The notes under the pieces are model-generated. The model made no database searches. It worked only from the letters and a program-made list of their open reading frames with translations, and was not told the origin of the DNA. Source: a virus. From it: a stretch of DNA of 23,265 nucleotides. The stretch is taken from positions 1 through 23,265 of the IMG/VR virus record IMGVR_UViG_3300006990_000169; one strand, given 5' to 3'. Positions 1 through 4,934 of the stretch are shown piece by piece; position 1 is the first letter of the stretch; every line of letters begins with the position of its first letter. A program made the position numbers and the translations under genes.

Positions 1-1
1 A

Positions 2-181
2 TTGAAAGGATGGGGCTTTGATATGGAAGCTTTGAAGGGGGAGGGGGCTTTTCTCTCTCCACCGAAGGTGCCACGCGCATTTTCGACGAATGTCTCAAAT
101 GAACCAACCCAACCCAACATACTCAAAGAAGAAGAATGGTGTCATTACGGAGGTCTTCCGAGTCCTAAGGCATATATGTAG
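2..181 (+). CDS. 3' end of an unidentified gene, or a 52-residue ORF
   Basis: The frame is open from the left edge of the window to a TAG at 179-181, while the other two plus frames close within the first 20 bases. The first ATG inside the window is at 23, giving a 52-residue product. Because the frame continues upstream of that ATG (reading LKGWGFD before the Met), this is more likely the C-terminal end of a longer gene. The peptide ends EEEWCHYGGLPSPKAYM and I recognise no family. Base composition is clearly more GC-rich than the rest of the window, with GGG-, CCA- and CCG-type codons that are rare elsewhere. That could mean a different origin or simply chance openness in GC-richer DNA. Confidence 0.4.
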   Translation: MKGWGFDMEALKGEGAFLSPPKVPRAFSTNVSNEPTQPNILKEEEWCHYGGLPSPKAYM

Positions 182-671
182 CACTGGGTATTATAGTGTC
201 TGAGAGTGTACGACTTTGATTGATACTACATATCATTAGACAATAGATCTTATGAGAGAACCCATCATATAAAGAGAGATAAAGGGTAAACGGCCTATGA
301 TACACCTAAAGACTATTAATAATAGGAAGTGTATATATAACTATAAAGATATAACTATATAGACATATAAAAATATATAGATTGTATAGAAAGAAACGTA
401 GGTAATGTATGTAAGGAATGGTAGTTTAATCAGGCACGCACCCCTCTCCTAAATTTTTTTTCTATATAAGAAAATATAAATTGTGATATCCGTACCCGGT
501 CATATAGGCAACATACAAAAGAATGTAAAGAAAATAGGGGATCCTTACGGATAATGTAAAAAGGGTAAAATAACTAGTGAAATAGTTGGATACGATGAAT
601 GTAAGGAACATAGGATAAAGGTAAGGATAATGGAAAAGGAGGGGGTAAAAGGGAGATACTTGTGGGATTAG
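182..671. other. Gene-poor intergenic stretch
   Basis: I find no convincing gene in about 490 bases. Plus-strand frames break into peptides of roughly 20 residues or fewer. One minus-strand frame of 49 residues exists at 462-611 but has no supporting signal. The stretch is AT-rich with short recurrences of TGTAAGGA and GTAAGGAT-like purine-rich words near 411-420 and 598-630. An 8-base T run lies at 454-461 without an obvious hairpin in front of it. It could hold control sites for the small genes that follow, but nothing specific can be named. Confidence 0.5.
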
Positions 672-709
672 TTGTTTATATGCGTTATTCTTCTTATATT
701 AAGGTATAA
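672..709 (+). promoter_or_regulatory. Bacteroidota-type promoter for the gene at 725
   Basis: TTG at 672-674, exactly 20 bases, then TATATTAAGGTATAA at 695-709. This matches the Bacteroidota housekeeping promoter layout (-33 TTG, -7 TAnnTTTG). The same block recurs upstream of the genes at 1100, 2712 and 2992 with identical spacing, which makes chance unlikely. Confidence 0.75.
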
Positions 710-711
710 GA

Positions 712-721
712 AATAAAGGTT
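712..721 (+). promoter_or_regulatory. Conserved AATAAAGGTT leader / ribosome-binding element
   Basis: AATAAAGGTT lies 3 bases before the ATG at 725. The same ten bases directly abut the start codons at 1100 and 2992. AAAGG can pair with the CCTTT of a typical 16S rRNA 3' end, but the element sits unusually close to the start codon. Confidence 0.45.
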
Positions 722-724
722 ATT

Positions 725-1027
725 ATGGTATATTCAGACAAAGTAAAGGCATCCTCAGCATTTTTAAAGATCATCAAGTCAATGGATGATGAAGAGACAA
801 TTAAGTTTACATACGGTACAGGGTGGAAAGGAGAGCCTAATGTATATAGTATTAAATGTTATAAAGATAAGAAGGGTGAATCGTCTTATAGTATCTGGAA
901 TAACTATAGTGGTATGAATGTATCCTCTTTGGGTCCTACTATGGTTAAATGTTACACATACGATATGATGTCTCAGAGAACTAACTATTCCTTTCCATTA
1001 TATAAGATGATAATGGTTGAAGGATAG
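725..1027 (+). CDS. Small phage protein of unknown function, 100 residues
   Basis: I do not recognise this family. The product has no signal peptide or membrane segment. It is rich in Tyr, Ser and Lys (for example YSIKCYKDKKGESSYSIW around residues 41-58), which suggests a compact cytoplasmic protein with beta strands. The start at 725 is supported by the promoter at 672-709 and the AATAAAGGTT element just upstream. It is the first of a series of small genes, each led by a near-identical promoter, which is typical of early or host-takeover genes in large phages. That role is inferred from context only. Confidence 0.7.
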   Translation: MVYSDKVKASSAFLKIIKSMDDEETIKFTYGTGWKGEPNVYSIKCYKDKKGESSYSIWNNYSGMNVSSLGPTMVKCYTYDMMSQRTNYSFPLYKMIMVEG

Positions 1028-1048
1028 ATAAAGCCTATGGGGTATTAG

Positions 1049-1086
1049 TTGCCTCCTAAGGATTAATTTCATATATTAAGGTATAA
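1049..1086 (+). promoter_or_regulatory. Bacteroidota-type promoter for the gene at 1100
   Basis: TTG at 1049-1051, 20-base spacer, TATATTAAGGTATAA at 1072-1086. The bases before the TTG read TTAG, as at the promoters at 672 and 3731. Transcription would start around 1085-1090, giving a leader of only about 10-15 bases. Confidence 0.75.
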
Positions 1087-1089
1087 AGC

Positions 1090-1099
1090 AATAAAGGTT
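1090..1099 (+). promoter_or_regulatory. Conserved AATAAAGGTT element touching the start codon
   Basis: Same ten bases as at 712-721 and 2982-2991, here directly followed by the ATG at 1100. It fixes the start choice for this gene. Confidence 0.45.
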
Positions 1100-1360
1100 A
1101 TGAGTAATATAGAGTATTTAAAGAGTCATGTTGGTAAGATGTTTAGTGACAACTTTAGTTCTACCGGGTGTAGTCTATTGATTAGAGTGGAAGAGGATAG
1201 GAATAAGGCCTACTACATGGAGTGTTATAGTCAATATGCCAATGTGTCTGGTAGAAGAGCTGATGGTAGTAAGAGAACAGATAAGTTGTATCATCCTACC
1301 CCAGGATTGAATACAATGTCTATTGCTCAGTTAGAGAGATGTATAATAGGTGTAGTATAA
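1100..1360 (+). CDS. Small phage protein of unknown function, 86 residues
   Basis: I recognise no family. The protein is soluble, basic in its middle (GRRADGSKRTDK near residues 51-62), and has two cysteines (24 and 42). It ends in a short hydrophobic tail (CIIGVV). It has its own promoter and the shared AATAAAGGTT element against the ATG, so the start is well supported. A membrane-protein gene begins six bases after its stop and is probably on the same transcript. A host-interaction role is a guess from size and promoter type. Confidence 0.7.
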   Translation: MSNIEYLKSHVGKMFSDNFSSTGCSLLIRVEEDRNKAYYMECYSQYANVSGRRADGSKRTDKLYHPTPGLNTMSIAQLERCIIGVV

Positions 1361-1366
1361 TATAGT

Positions 1367-1561
1367 ATGGATAAGATAATAACATATACAGCATATACAA
1401 TCATAGGTATATTAACAATCATAGCTGCCGTAGGTATAATACATGTACTGATACATATAGGTGTGAAGGTGCTAGGGCTAATCTTTAATCAACCCATCAT
1501 AGCATTGGTCATCTGTATTGCCGTACTTGCCACATTATTTCTTACCCCGGACCGGAAGTAG
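1367..1561 (+). CDS. Small two-helix membrane protein, 64 residues
   Basis: The product is almost wholly hydrophobic, with two predicted membrane segments at about residues 8-31 and 38-59. They are separated by a short loop, and the tail is charged (TPDRK). It starts six bases after the upstream stop with no promoter of its own, so it is probably translationally coupled to the gene at 1100. Two-helix proteins of this size include phage holins and superinfection-exclusion proteins. No lysis enzyme is visible nearby, so I do not assign either. The last codon runs into the structured stretch that follows. Confidence 0.6.
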   Translation: MDKIITYTAYTIIGILTIIAAVGIIHVLIHIGVKVLGLIFNQPIIALVICIAVLATLFLTPDRK

Positions 1562-1668
1562 TCGGGCAACTTGCCGGAAGCTAGATATCAAGGTGATATA
1601 ACACTGACAGTATAGTTCCCTAAAGGGTTGGTAGTCTGCAAGGCTCTGCCATACGTGATCGCATAATT
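1562..1668. other. Possible structured RNA between convergent genes
   Basis: This stretch is GC-richer than its flanks and holds three small perfect stems in a row: GGCA/TGCC (1565-1568 with 1572-1575), ATATCA/TGATAT (1585-1590 with 1594-1599) and CCCT/AGGG (1618-1621 with 1624-1627). No ORF longer than about 14 residues fits. I see no tRNA T-arm motif. It could be a small RNA or the structured 3' end of the plus-strand transcript. Confidence 0.25.
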
Positions 1669-1691
1669 CCTATAATTTTTCGGTATATAGG
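1669..1691. terminator. Possible bidirectional terminator between convergent genes
   Basis: CCTATA at 1669-1674 pairs with TATAGG at 1686-1691 around an AT-rich loop. The site lies between the plus-strand gene ending at 1561 and the minus-strand gene ending at 1713, where a terminator for both directions would be expected. The stem is short and AT-rich, so support is weak. Confidence 0.3.
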
Positions 1692-1712
1692 GTTATATAT
1701 ACATATATATTG

Positions 1713-1916
1713 TTATGGGTCACCCTTATTCTTACTCTCTCTATCGGTAGTATCTACCTTAGAGTATCTAAATTTTATATATAGAACCAATACCATCGAC
1801 CATAGAATCGTAGCTATTAGTGTTATTGGTGTTCTTAGTATGATATATTGTGCAATAAACATAGATATTAGACCTATTGCTATATATACTAGTATTCTGA
1901 ATGTACTGTCTTTCAT
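1713..1916 (-). CDS. Small two-helix membrane protein, 67 residues
   Basis: Two hydrophobic segments at about residues 7-27 and 30-48 precede a charged tail (KFRYSKVDTTDRESKNKGDP) that would face the cytoplasm. The start is four bases after the stop of another small minus-strand gene (1921-2073), which makes a two-gene operon driven by the minus-strand promoter at 2095-2126. It resembles the plus-strand 64-residue protein in layout, not in sequence. Function unknown; holin-like or exclusion proteins are possible by size and topology only. Confidence 0.6.
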   Translation of the reverse strand: MKDSTFRILVYIAIGLISMFIAQYIILRTPITLIATILWSMVLVLYIKFRYSKVDTTDRESKNKGDP

Positions 1917-1920
1917 CTAT

Positions 1921-2073
1921 CTATGTGTTCATTACTGTACTGTAAGCTTTATTATACACCTCTGTTAGATCCATTCTTGGGTTTTTCTTGCGTACCTCAG
2001 CTACTTCTTCGAATAATTGGGTTCTCCTACCATGTTCATGTGCACTATACACTAAATCTTCTATTTGGGACAT
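1921..2073 (-). CDS. Very small phage protein, 50 residues, unknown function
   Basis: A minus-strand ATG at 2071-2073 opens a 50-residue frame ending in TAG at 1921-1923. The product (MSQIEDLVYSAHEHG at its start) is charged, probably helical, and has no membrane segment. Two features argue that it is real. A promoter with the same TTG-20-TATCTTAA layout as the plus-strand promoters lies 22 bases upstream on the minus strand. The 67-residue membrane-protein gene also begins four bases after its stop. No family recognised. Confidence 0.6.
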   Translation of the reverse strand: MSQIEDLVYSAHEHGRRTQLFEEVAEVRKKNPRMDLTEVYNKAYSTVMNT

Positions 2074-2089
2074 AACTCTAGCTTGTTGT

Positions 2090-2101
2090 TCTTAATTAAG
2101 A
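2090..2101. repeat. 12-base perfect palindrome over a promoter
   Basis: TCTTAATTAAGA is its own reverse complement. It overlaps the -7 element of the minus-strand promoter (2095-2103) and lies where transcription would begin, so it could be an operator. Being AT-rich, it could also arise by chance. Confidence 0.35.
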
Positions 2102-2126
2102 TAAGAACTTTTAGTGGGGTTTCCAA
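2095..2126 (-). promoter_or_regulatory. Minus-strand Bacteroidota-type promoter for 2073-1713
   Basis: On the minus strand, TTG (plus-strand CAA at 2124-2126) is followed by exactly 20 bases and then TATCTTAAT (plus-strand 2095-2103). Layout and spacing equal those of the plus-strand set. Predicted transcription starts near 2088, giving a leader of about 15 bases to the ATG at 2073. Confidence 0.65.
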
Positions 2127-2158
2127 CGGATATCGAGAAAATTTTTTAGCAAATTTTT

Positions 2159-2188
2159 TTGCATATAGGGTTTTTTCTTCGTATATTG
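2159..2188 (+). promoter_or_regulatory. Promoter for the gene at 2216
   Basis: TTG at 2159-2161, 20 bases, TATATTG at 2182-2188. Spacing is the same as in the other promoters, but the downstream AAGGTATAA block is missing. The TTG overlaps a GCAAA/TTTGC inverted repeat (2149-2162). A TATTTATAA word at 2198-2206, like the late motif, follows before the ATG, so early and late signals may be stacked. Confidence 0.6.
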
Positions 2189-2215
2189 TATTTATCCTAT
2201 TTATAACAAAGGATA

Positions 2216-2650
2216 ATGAATAAACTAGACCCACATACATTGTTTTCTATCTTCGAACAAGGAGATGAAGAGGTATATAAAGAGCATAACCAAGAAGATG
2301 TTCTAAATAATCCTTTTGTACTAATGAATATGGTTACCAGAGGCTTAGAGAACTATGAACTAATGTGTGCTCTATACATAAGGAACTACCCAAAGGAGTT
2401 TATAAGAGTAGAACCTACTATTAAATTTAAATACTATACCAAGCTATACGGTTATTTACTAAGAATTAACATAGATTCCATAGAAGATATATATGCCATT
2501 GGTGATAGCTATGAGAGAAACAATGCTCAAAGAGGATTACAATCCTTATTAGATTACTTTGAGTTTAAAGAAGAATACGAGAAATGCGGAGTCATAGTTA
2601 AGTATATACAAGTATTAGTATTAGAAGAGGTAAAAAAACTTATAAAATAG
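2216..2650 (+). CDS. Phage protein of unknown function, 144 residues
   Basis: The product is acidic and largely alpha-helical by composition, with repeated Glu/Lys/Tyr-rich helices (for example ENYELMCALYIRNYPKEF and YFEFKEEYEKCGVIVKYIQ). There is no signal peptide, membrane segment or recognisable catalytic motif. Its ATG follows ACAAAGGATA, a passable ribosome-binding site, and the promoter at 2159-2188. It opens the rightward series of small genes across the divergent promoter region. The protein could be an adaptor or anti-host factor, but nothing in the sequence decides this. Confidence 0.7.
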   Translation: MNKLDPHTLFSIFEQGDEEVYKEHNQEDVLNNPFVLMNMVTRGLENYELMCALYIRNYPKEFIRVEPTIKFKYYTKLYGYLLRINIDSIEDIYAIGDSYERNNAQRGLQSLLDYFEFKEEYEKCGVIVKYIQVLVLEEVKKLIK

Positions 2651-2662
2651 TCACTAAAAAAG

Positions 2663-2700
2663 TTGGCTCACATAGTTATTTTTCGTATCTTAAGGTATAA
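2663..2700 (+). promoter_or_regulatory. Bacteroidota-type promoter for the gene at 2712
   Basis: AAAAAAGTTG with TTG at 2663-2665, 20-base spacer, TATCTTAAGGTATAA at 2686-2700. It is nearly identical to the promoter at 2933-2970, including the CTAxTAAAAAAGTTG lead-in and TTTCG before the -7 element. The two look like copies of one promoter cassette. Confidence 0.75.
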
Positions 2701-2711
2701 AAGATAGATAT

Positions 2712-2915
2712 ATGAAAACATTAAACTACAACAACACTACTACAAAAGTTCTTAAATTAAACAACGATTACTACATTACTTCTTGGGATTCTATTACTAC
2801 CAAGGATTTTCACGATTTTAAATTATCTAGATCGGTTATCAAACACCCTTCGTTTAAAACCCCTCTTAGTCAAATATTAAATCCAACACAACAATTTATA
2901 TCAAAACTTTCTTAA
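2712..2915 (+). CDS. Small phage protein of unknown function, 67 residues
   Basis: A short basic product rich in Thr, Asn, Ser and Lys, with no membrane segment. The middle (NNDYYITSWDSITTKDFHDF, residues 17-36) suggests a small beta hairpin. No family recognised. A complete promoter cassette lies just upstream and another just downstream, so this gene sits alone in its own promoter-gene unit. It lacks the AATAAAGGTT element found at some neighbours; the ATG follows AAAGATAGATAT. Codon use is strongly AT-rich. Confidence 0.55.
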   Translation: MKTLNYNNTTTKVLKLNNDYYITSWDSITTKDFHDFKLSRSVIKHPSFKTPLSQILNPTQQFISKLS

Positions 2916-2932
2916 AATAACTATTAAAAAAG

Positions 2933-2970
2933 TTGTTAGTTACAAAGATATTTCGTATCTTAAGGTATAA
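2933..2970 (+). promoter_or_regulatory. Bacteroidota-type promoter for the gene at 2992
   Basis: TTG at 2933-2935, 20 bases, TATCTTAAGGTATAA at 2956-2970. This is a near-duplicate of the block at 2663-2700. It probably also serves the overlapping DUF6150-like gene at 3357. Confidence 0.75.
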
Positions 2971-2981
2971 GATAAAAAAAC

Positions 2982-2991
2982 AATAAAGGTT
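2982..2991 (+). promoter_or_regulatory. Conserved AATAAAGGTT element touching the start codon
   Basis: Third copy of the ten-base element, directly followed by the ATG at 2992. Confidence 0.45.
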
Positions 2992-3363
2992 ATGGCAAAT
3001 TCAATTTCACACACGATTTCAAATCAAAGTCAATTCGATGATACTCTTATATGGGTTTCAGATCTATTCAAAGACGTTAATGGTTTCAGACCTAGAGGAT
3101 ATAACTTCCACAATTGGTCTTTCCAGGAGCTTGCTGATTTCGTTACCGATCTTATGGTTATTAATGCCAAGCAAGCAGAAGATGAAAGAGCTTGGGAGAA
3201 AAAAGCTATAGAGGATGTAATGTCTGTAGGAGCTGAGGATAAAGAGACTGCTGCTAGATGGTTAGACCAAGCCGATGCTCACTTTATGTACGGCGATGAT
3301 GAATTCTATGAAGATCATATTGAGAAGTATGGATGGGTGGCTAAACAGTTAGGAACATGTTAG
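2992..3363 (+). CDS. Acidic phage protein of unknown function, 123 residues
   Basis: The product is soluble and acidic, rich in Asp, Glu, Ala and Trp (five Trp). It has a helical middle (QELADFVTDLMVINAKQAEDERAWEKK, about residues 45-71, given here only as a helix) and a C-terminal part with many Asp/Glu and His (DAHFMYGDDEFYEDHIEKYGW, about residues 94-114). No known family. The start is fixed by the promoter and the abutting AATAAAGGTT element. The last seven bases overlap the start of the secreted DUF6150-like gene, so the two may be co-expressed although they look unrelated in composition and origin. Confidence 0.7.
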   Translation: MANSISHTISNQSQFDDTLIWVSDLFKDVNGFRPRGYNFHNWSFQELADFVTDLMVINAKQAEDERAWEKKAIEDVMSVGAEDKETAARWLDQADAHFMYGDDEFYEDHIEKYGWVAKQLGTC

Positions 3364-3725
3364 ATATAAATTCTTCGCGGCAACTTCGCGCGTTTCGCGC
3401 GGCGGCCTACGGTTTATTTCTCACCCTCACCCTTCCCTTACAAGCCCAATCCATTTATATTACTGAGCAAAGGGTAGAAGCAGATGTAAAAGTATACGTT
3501 ACCAAGCATAGAACCGATGCAGACCTAATAGTTTTCAAGGCTACCTATGAATTTGACGCCAAAGGCAATAATGGACGATGGTATTTTGTAGATTATGAGT
3601 TTGAAAACGATAAAATAGTGCATTTTGTTAAATATAGATCGGATTCCGACGTAAAAATTTACTATACCCCCTATAAATCCCAGGCTAAATGGAGAAATTC
3701 GGAAAAAAAGCATCTTTTTCAATAA
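3357..3725 (+). CDS. Secreted DUF6150-like repeat protein
   Basis: The 122-residue product begins with a basic segment (RQLRAFR) and a hydrophobic stretch ending LPLQA (residues 15-30). This is a good Sec signal peptide with likely cleavage after Ala30. The mature part is a run of short beta repeats of the type Y-[IV]-T-x-x-R-x-[ED]-A-D-[VL]-x-V at about residues 34-60, followed by GNNGRWYFVDYEF and a basic tail (KWRNSEKKHLFQ). I recognise this pattern from DUF6150 proteins, which are common in Bacteroidota and function in an unknown way outside the cytoplasm. The gene starts inside the end of its neighbour, and its first codons lie in a GC-rich island unlike the rest of the window. It is probably a host-derived cargo gene. 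The start itself is less sure than the body. Confidence 0.75.
   Translation: MLDINSSRQLRAFRAAAYGLFLTLTLPLQAQSIYITEQRVEADVKVYVTKHRTDADLIVFKATYEFDAKGNNGRWYFVDYEFENDKIVHFVKYRSDSDVKIYYTPYKSQAKWRNSEKKHLFQ
3387..3401. repeat. GC-rich perfect hairpin in the signal-peptide codons
   Basis: CGCGCG at 3387-3392, TTT loop, CGCGCG at 3396-3401. From 3376 to 3410, 26 of 35 bases are G or C, in a window that is otherwise strongly AT-rich. In the mRNA the stem would fall about 30 bases after the start codon. Confidence 0.6.
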
Positions 3726-3730
3726 ATTAG

Positions 3731-3762
3731 TTGCTTTTCTGCCTTAGATTTAATATCTTAAT
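3731..3762 (+). promoter_or_regulatory. Promoter ahead of the HD-domain / sigma operon
   Basis: TTAG then TTG at 3731-3733, 20-base spacer, TATCTTAAT at 3754-3762. Spacing matches the other promoters. The next start codon is about 115 bases downstream, so this transcript has an unusually long leader. Confidence 0.65.
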
Positions 3763-3870
3763 ATATGTTATATAATATAATTAATAAGATATAATAAAAA
3801 ATATATATAATTAAATATAATATAAAAATAATTTATAATATAATATAATACTTAATAATAATAATTTAAA
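3761..3870. other. Extremely AT-rich leader, 3 G/C in 110 bases
   Basis: Only positions 3767, 3789 and 3851 are G or C. The stretch is made of TATAATATAA-like words without one exact repeat unit. It lies between the promoter at 3731 and the HD-domain gene. It could be an easily melted region, an unstructured leader, or a binding region for an AT-specific protein. Confidence 0.6.
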
Positions 3871-3880
3871 AAGGTTACCT

Positions 3881-4612
3881 ATGTTACAAGCAGAACAGAT
3901 TTCTAAAAACTATCAAAAACATCTTAAGATTATCGATACATATATTGGAGATCGTGCCGATAGTATTAAATCTATGCTTAAACATATGGAAGAAACCTAT
4001 ATGATGGCACCTGCTAGTGGTAAAACTTGGTACCATAACGCCTTTCCCGGTGGATATGTAGATCATGTTAATAGAGTAGTACAATATGCTGTTGAACAAC
4101 ATAGACTTTATATTAAAATGGGAGGTACTGTAGATTATACTGAAGAGCAATTAGTATTTGCTGCACTCTTCCACGATTTAGGTAAGATAGGTGATGGAGA
4201 TAAACCAAACTATATACCTCAGACTGATAAATGGAGGCAAGATAAACTATCAGAGATGTATACCTACAATCCAGACCTAGACTTTATGCTTATTCCAGAC
4301 AGATCTCTATTCATATTACAGAAATTTGGTATAAAAGTAGATCAGAAAGAGTTTTTAGGTATCAGATGTCATGATGGAGTGTTTGATAAGGCTAATGAAG
4401 CGTACTTCTTCAGTAATGTTGAGTCATCTAGACAGAAAACAGCTTTAATATCAGTATTACATACAGCAGACTTCTTAGCTTCTAAGGTAGAATACGATAT
4501 GTGGAAGAATAAAGGTGGTAATTCAATGCCTAAGACACAAAAAACTAAAGCCTCTACAGGAAAACGAGTAAACTCTTCAGCAGGCCTATCTAATTTACTT
4601 AAAAATATTTAA
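3881..4612 (+). CDS. HD-domain phosphohydrolase
   Basis: The 243-residue protein shows the HD metal-binding pattern: His62 in GGYVDHVNRVV, His98-Asp99 in FHDLGK, His164-Asp165 in RCHDGVFD, and Asp197 in HTADFLAS. HD-domain enzymes hydrolyse phosphate esters, including nucleotides, (p)ppGpp and cyclic nucleotides; the substrate here cannot be read from sequence. The last 30 residues are Lys/Ser/Thr-rich and look disordered. The start follows AAAAAGGTT at 3868-3876, a relative of the leader element seen before smaller genes. It heads a cluster with a membrane-anchored protein and the late sigma factor, suggesting a middle-phase role in nucleotide supply or in clearing a host alarm signal (inference). 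Confidence 0.85.
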   Translation: MLQAEQISKNYQKHLKIIDTYIGDRADSIKSMLKHMEETYMMAPASGKTWYHNAFPGGYVDHVNRVVQYAVEQHRLYIKMGGTVDYTEEQLVFAALFHDLGKIGDGDKPNYIPQTDKWRQDKLSEMYTYNPDLDFMLIPDRSLFILQKFGIKVDQKEFLGIRCHDGVFDKANEAYFFSNVESSRQKTALISVLHTADFLASKVEYDMWKNKGGNSMPKTQKTKASTGKRVNSSAGLSNLLKNI

Positions 4613-4613
4613 T

Positions 4614-4934
4614 ATGAACTTAAATCCTACAACATTTTACATAATATTTACAGTTTTAGTTGTTTTGATAATAGTTTTTTCATATATTATAGTTAATCTA
4701 CTGTCAAAGGTAGAGAAATATGAAGATATAGCTGTAGATCAAACAACTTATTTGCAGAATATATCGAATCTTATAGGAGATTCACAAAAGCACCTTAACA
4801 AACTCGATGAACGTGGGGTTTTCAAGTCAGATGATGAGGTCGGTTATTTTTTTAAACAAATGCAAAACGTGCAAAAAGAGCTAGACCGATATATGCTCCC
4901 TCAAAATTATGGCAAGAAAGAAAAGCAAAGCTAA
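4614..4934 (+). CDS. Small membrane-anchored protein, 106 residues
   Basis: One strong N-terminal membrane segment (about residues 8-30) is followed by a probable coiled coil (31-66) and a conserved-looking motif, GVFKSDDEVGYFFKQM (68-83). From memory, small hypothetical proteins of T4-like cyanophages carry a similar DDEVGFxF stretch, which I cannot verify here. The gene begins one base after the upstream stop, and its last 26 bases overlap the start of the sigma gene, so all three are likely translated in step. The protein probably sits in the inner membrane with its C-terminus in the cytoplasm. Function unknown. Confidence 0.75.
   Translation: MNLNPTTFYIIFTVLVVLIIVFSYIIVNLLSKVEKYEDIAVDQTTYLQNISNLIGDSQKHLNKLDERGVFKSDDEVGYFFKQMQNVQKELDRYMLPQNYGKKEKQS

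Noticed and set aside
454-461. Run of eight T as an intrinsic terminator
   Set aside because: No stable stem lies directly before it on either strand.
462-611. Minus-strand frame of 49 residues, hydrophobic and Tyr/Phe-rich
   Set aside because: No TTG-N20-TATNTT promoter or ribosome-binding element on that strand and composition expected of AT-rich noncoding DNA; not listed as a gene.
1562-1668. tRNA gene in the GC-richer intergenic stretch
   Set aside because: No GGTTCRA T-arm, no matching acceptor stem and no anticodon arm could be placed on either strand.
3525-3722. Minus-strand hydrophobic frame of 65 residues
   Set aside because: Antisense to the DUF6150-like gene, whose repeats are clearly the coding frame.
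3761-3870. CRISPR array or tandem repeat in the AT-rich leader
   Set aside because: The TATAATA-like words differ in length and spacing and there is no constant repeat or spacer.
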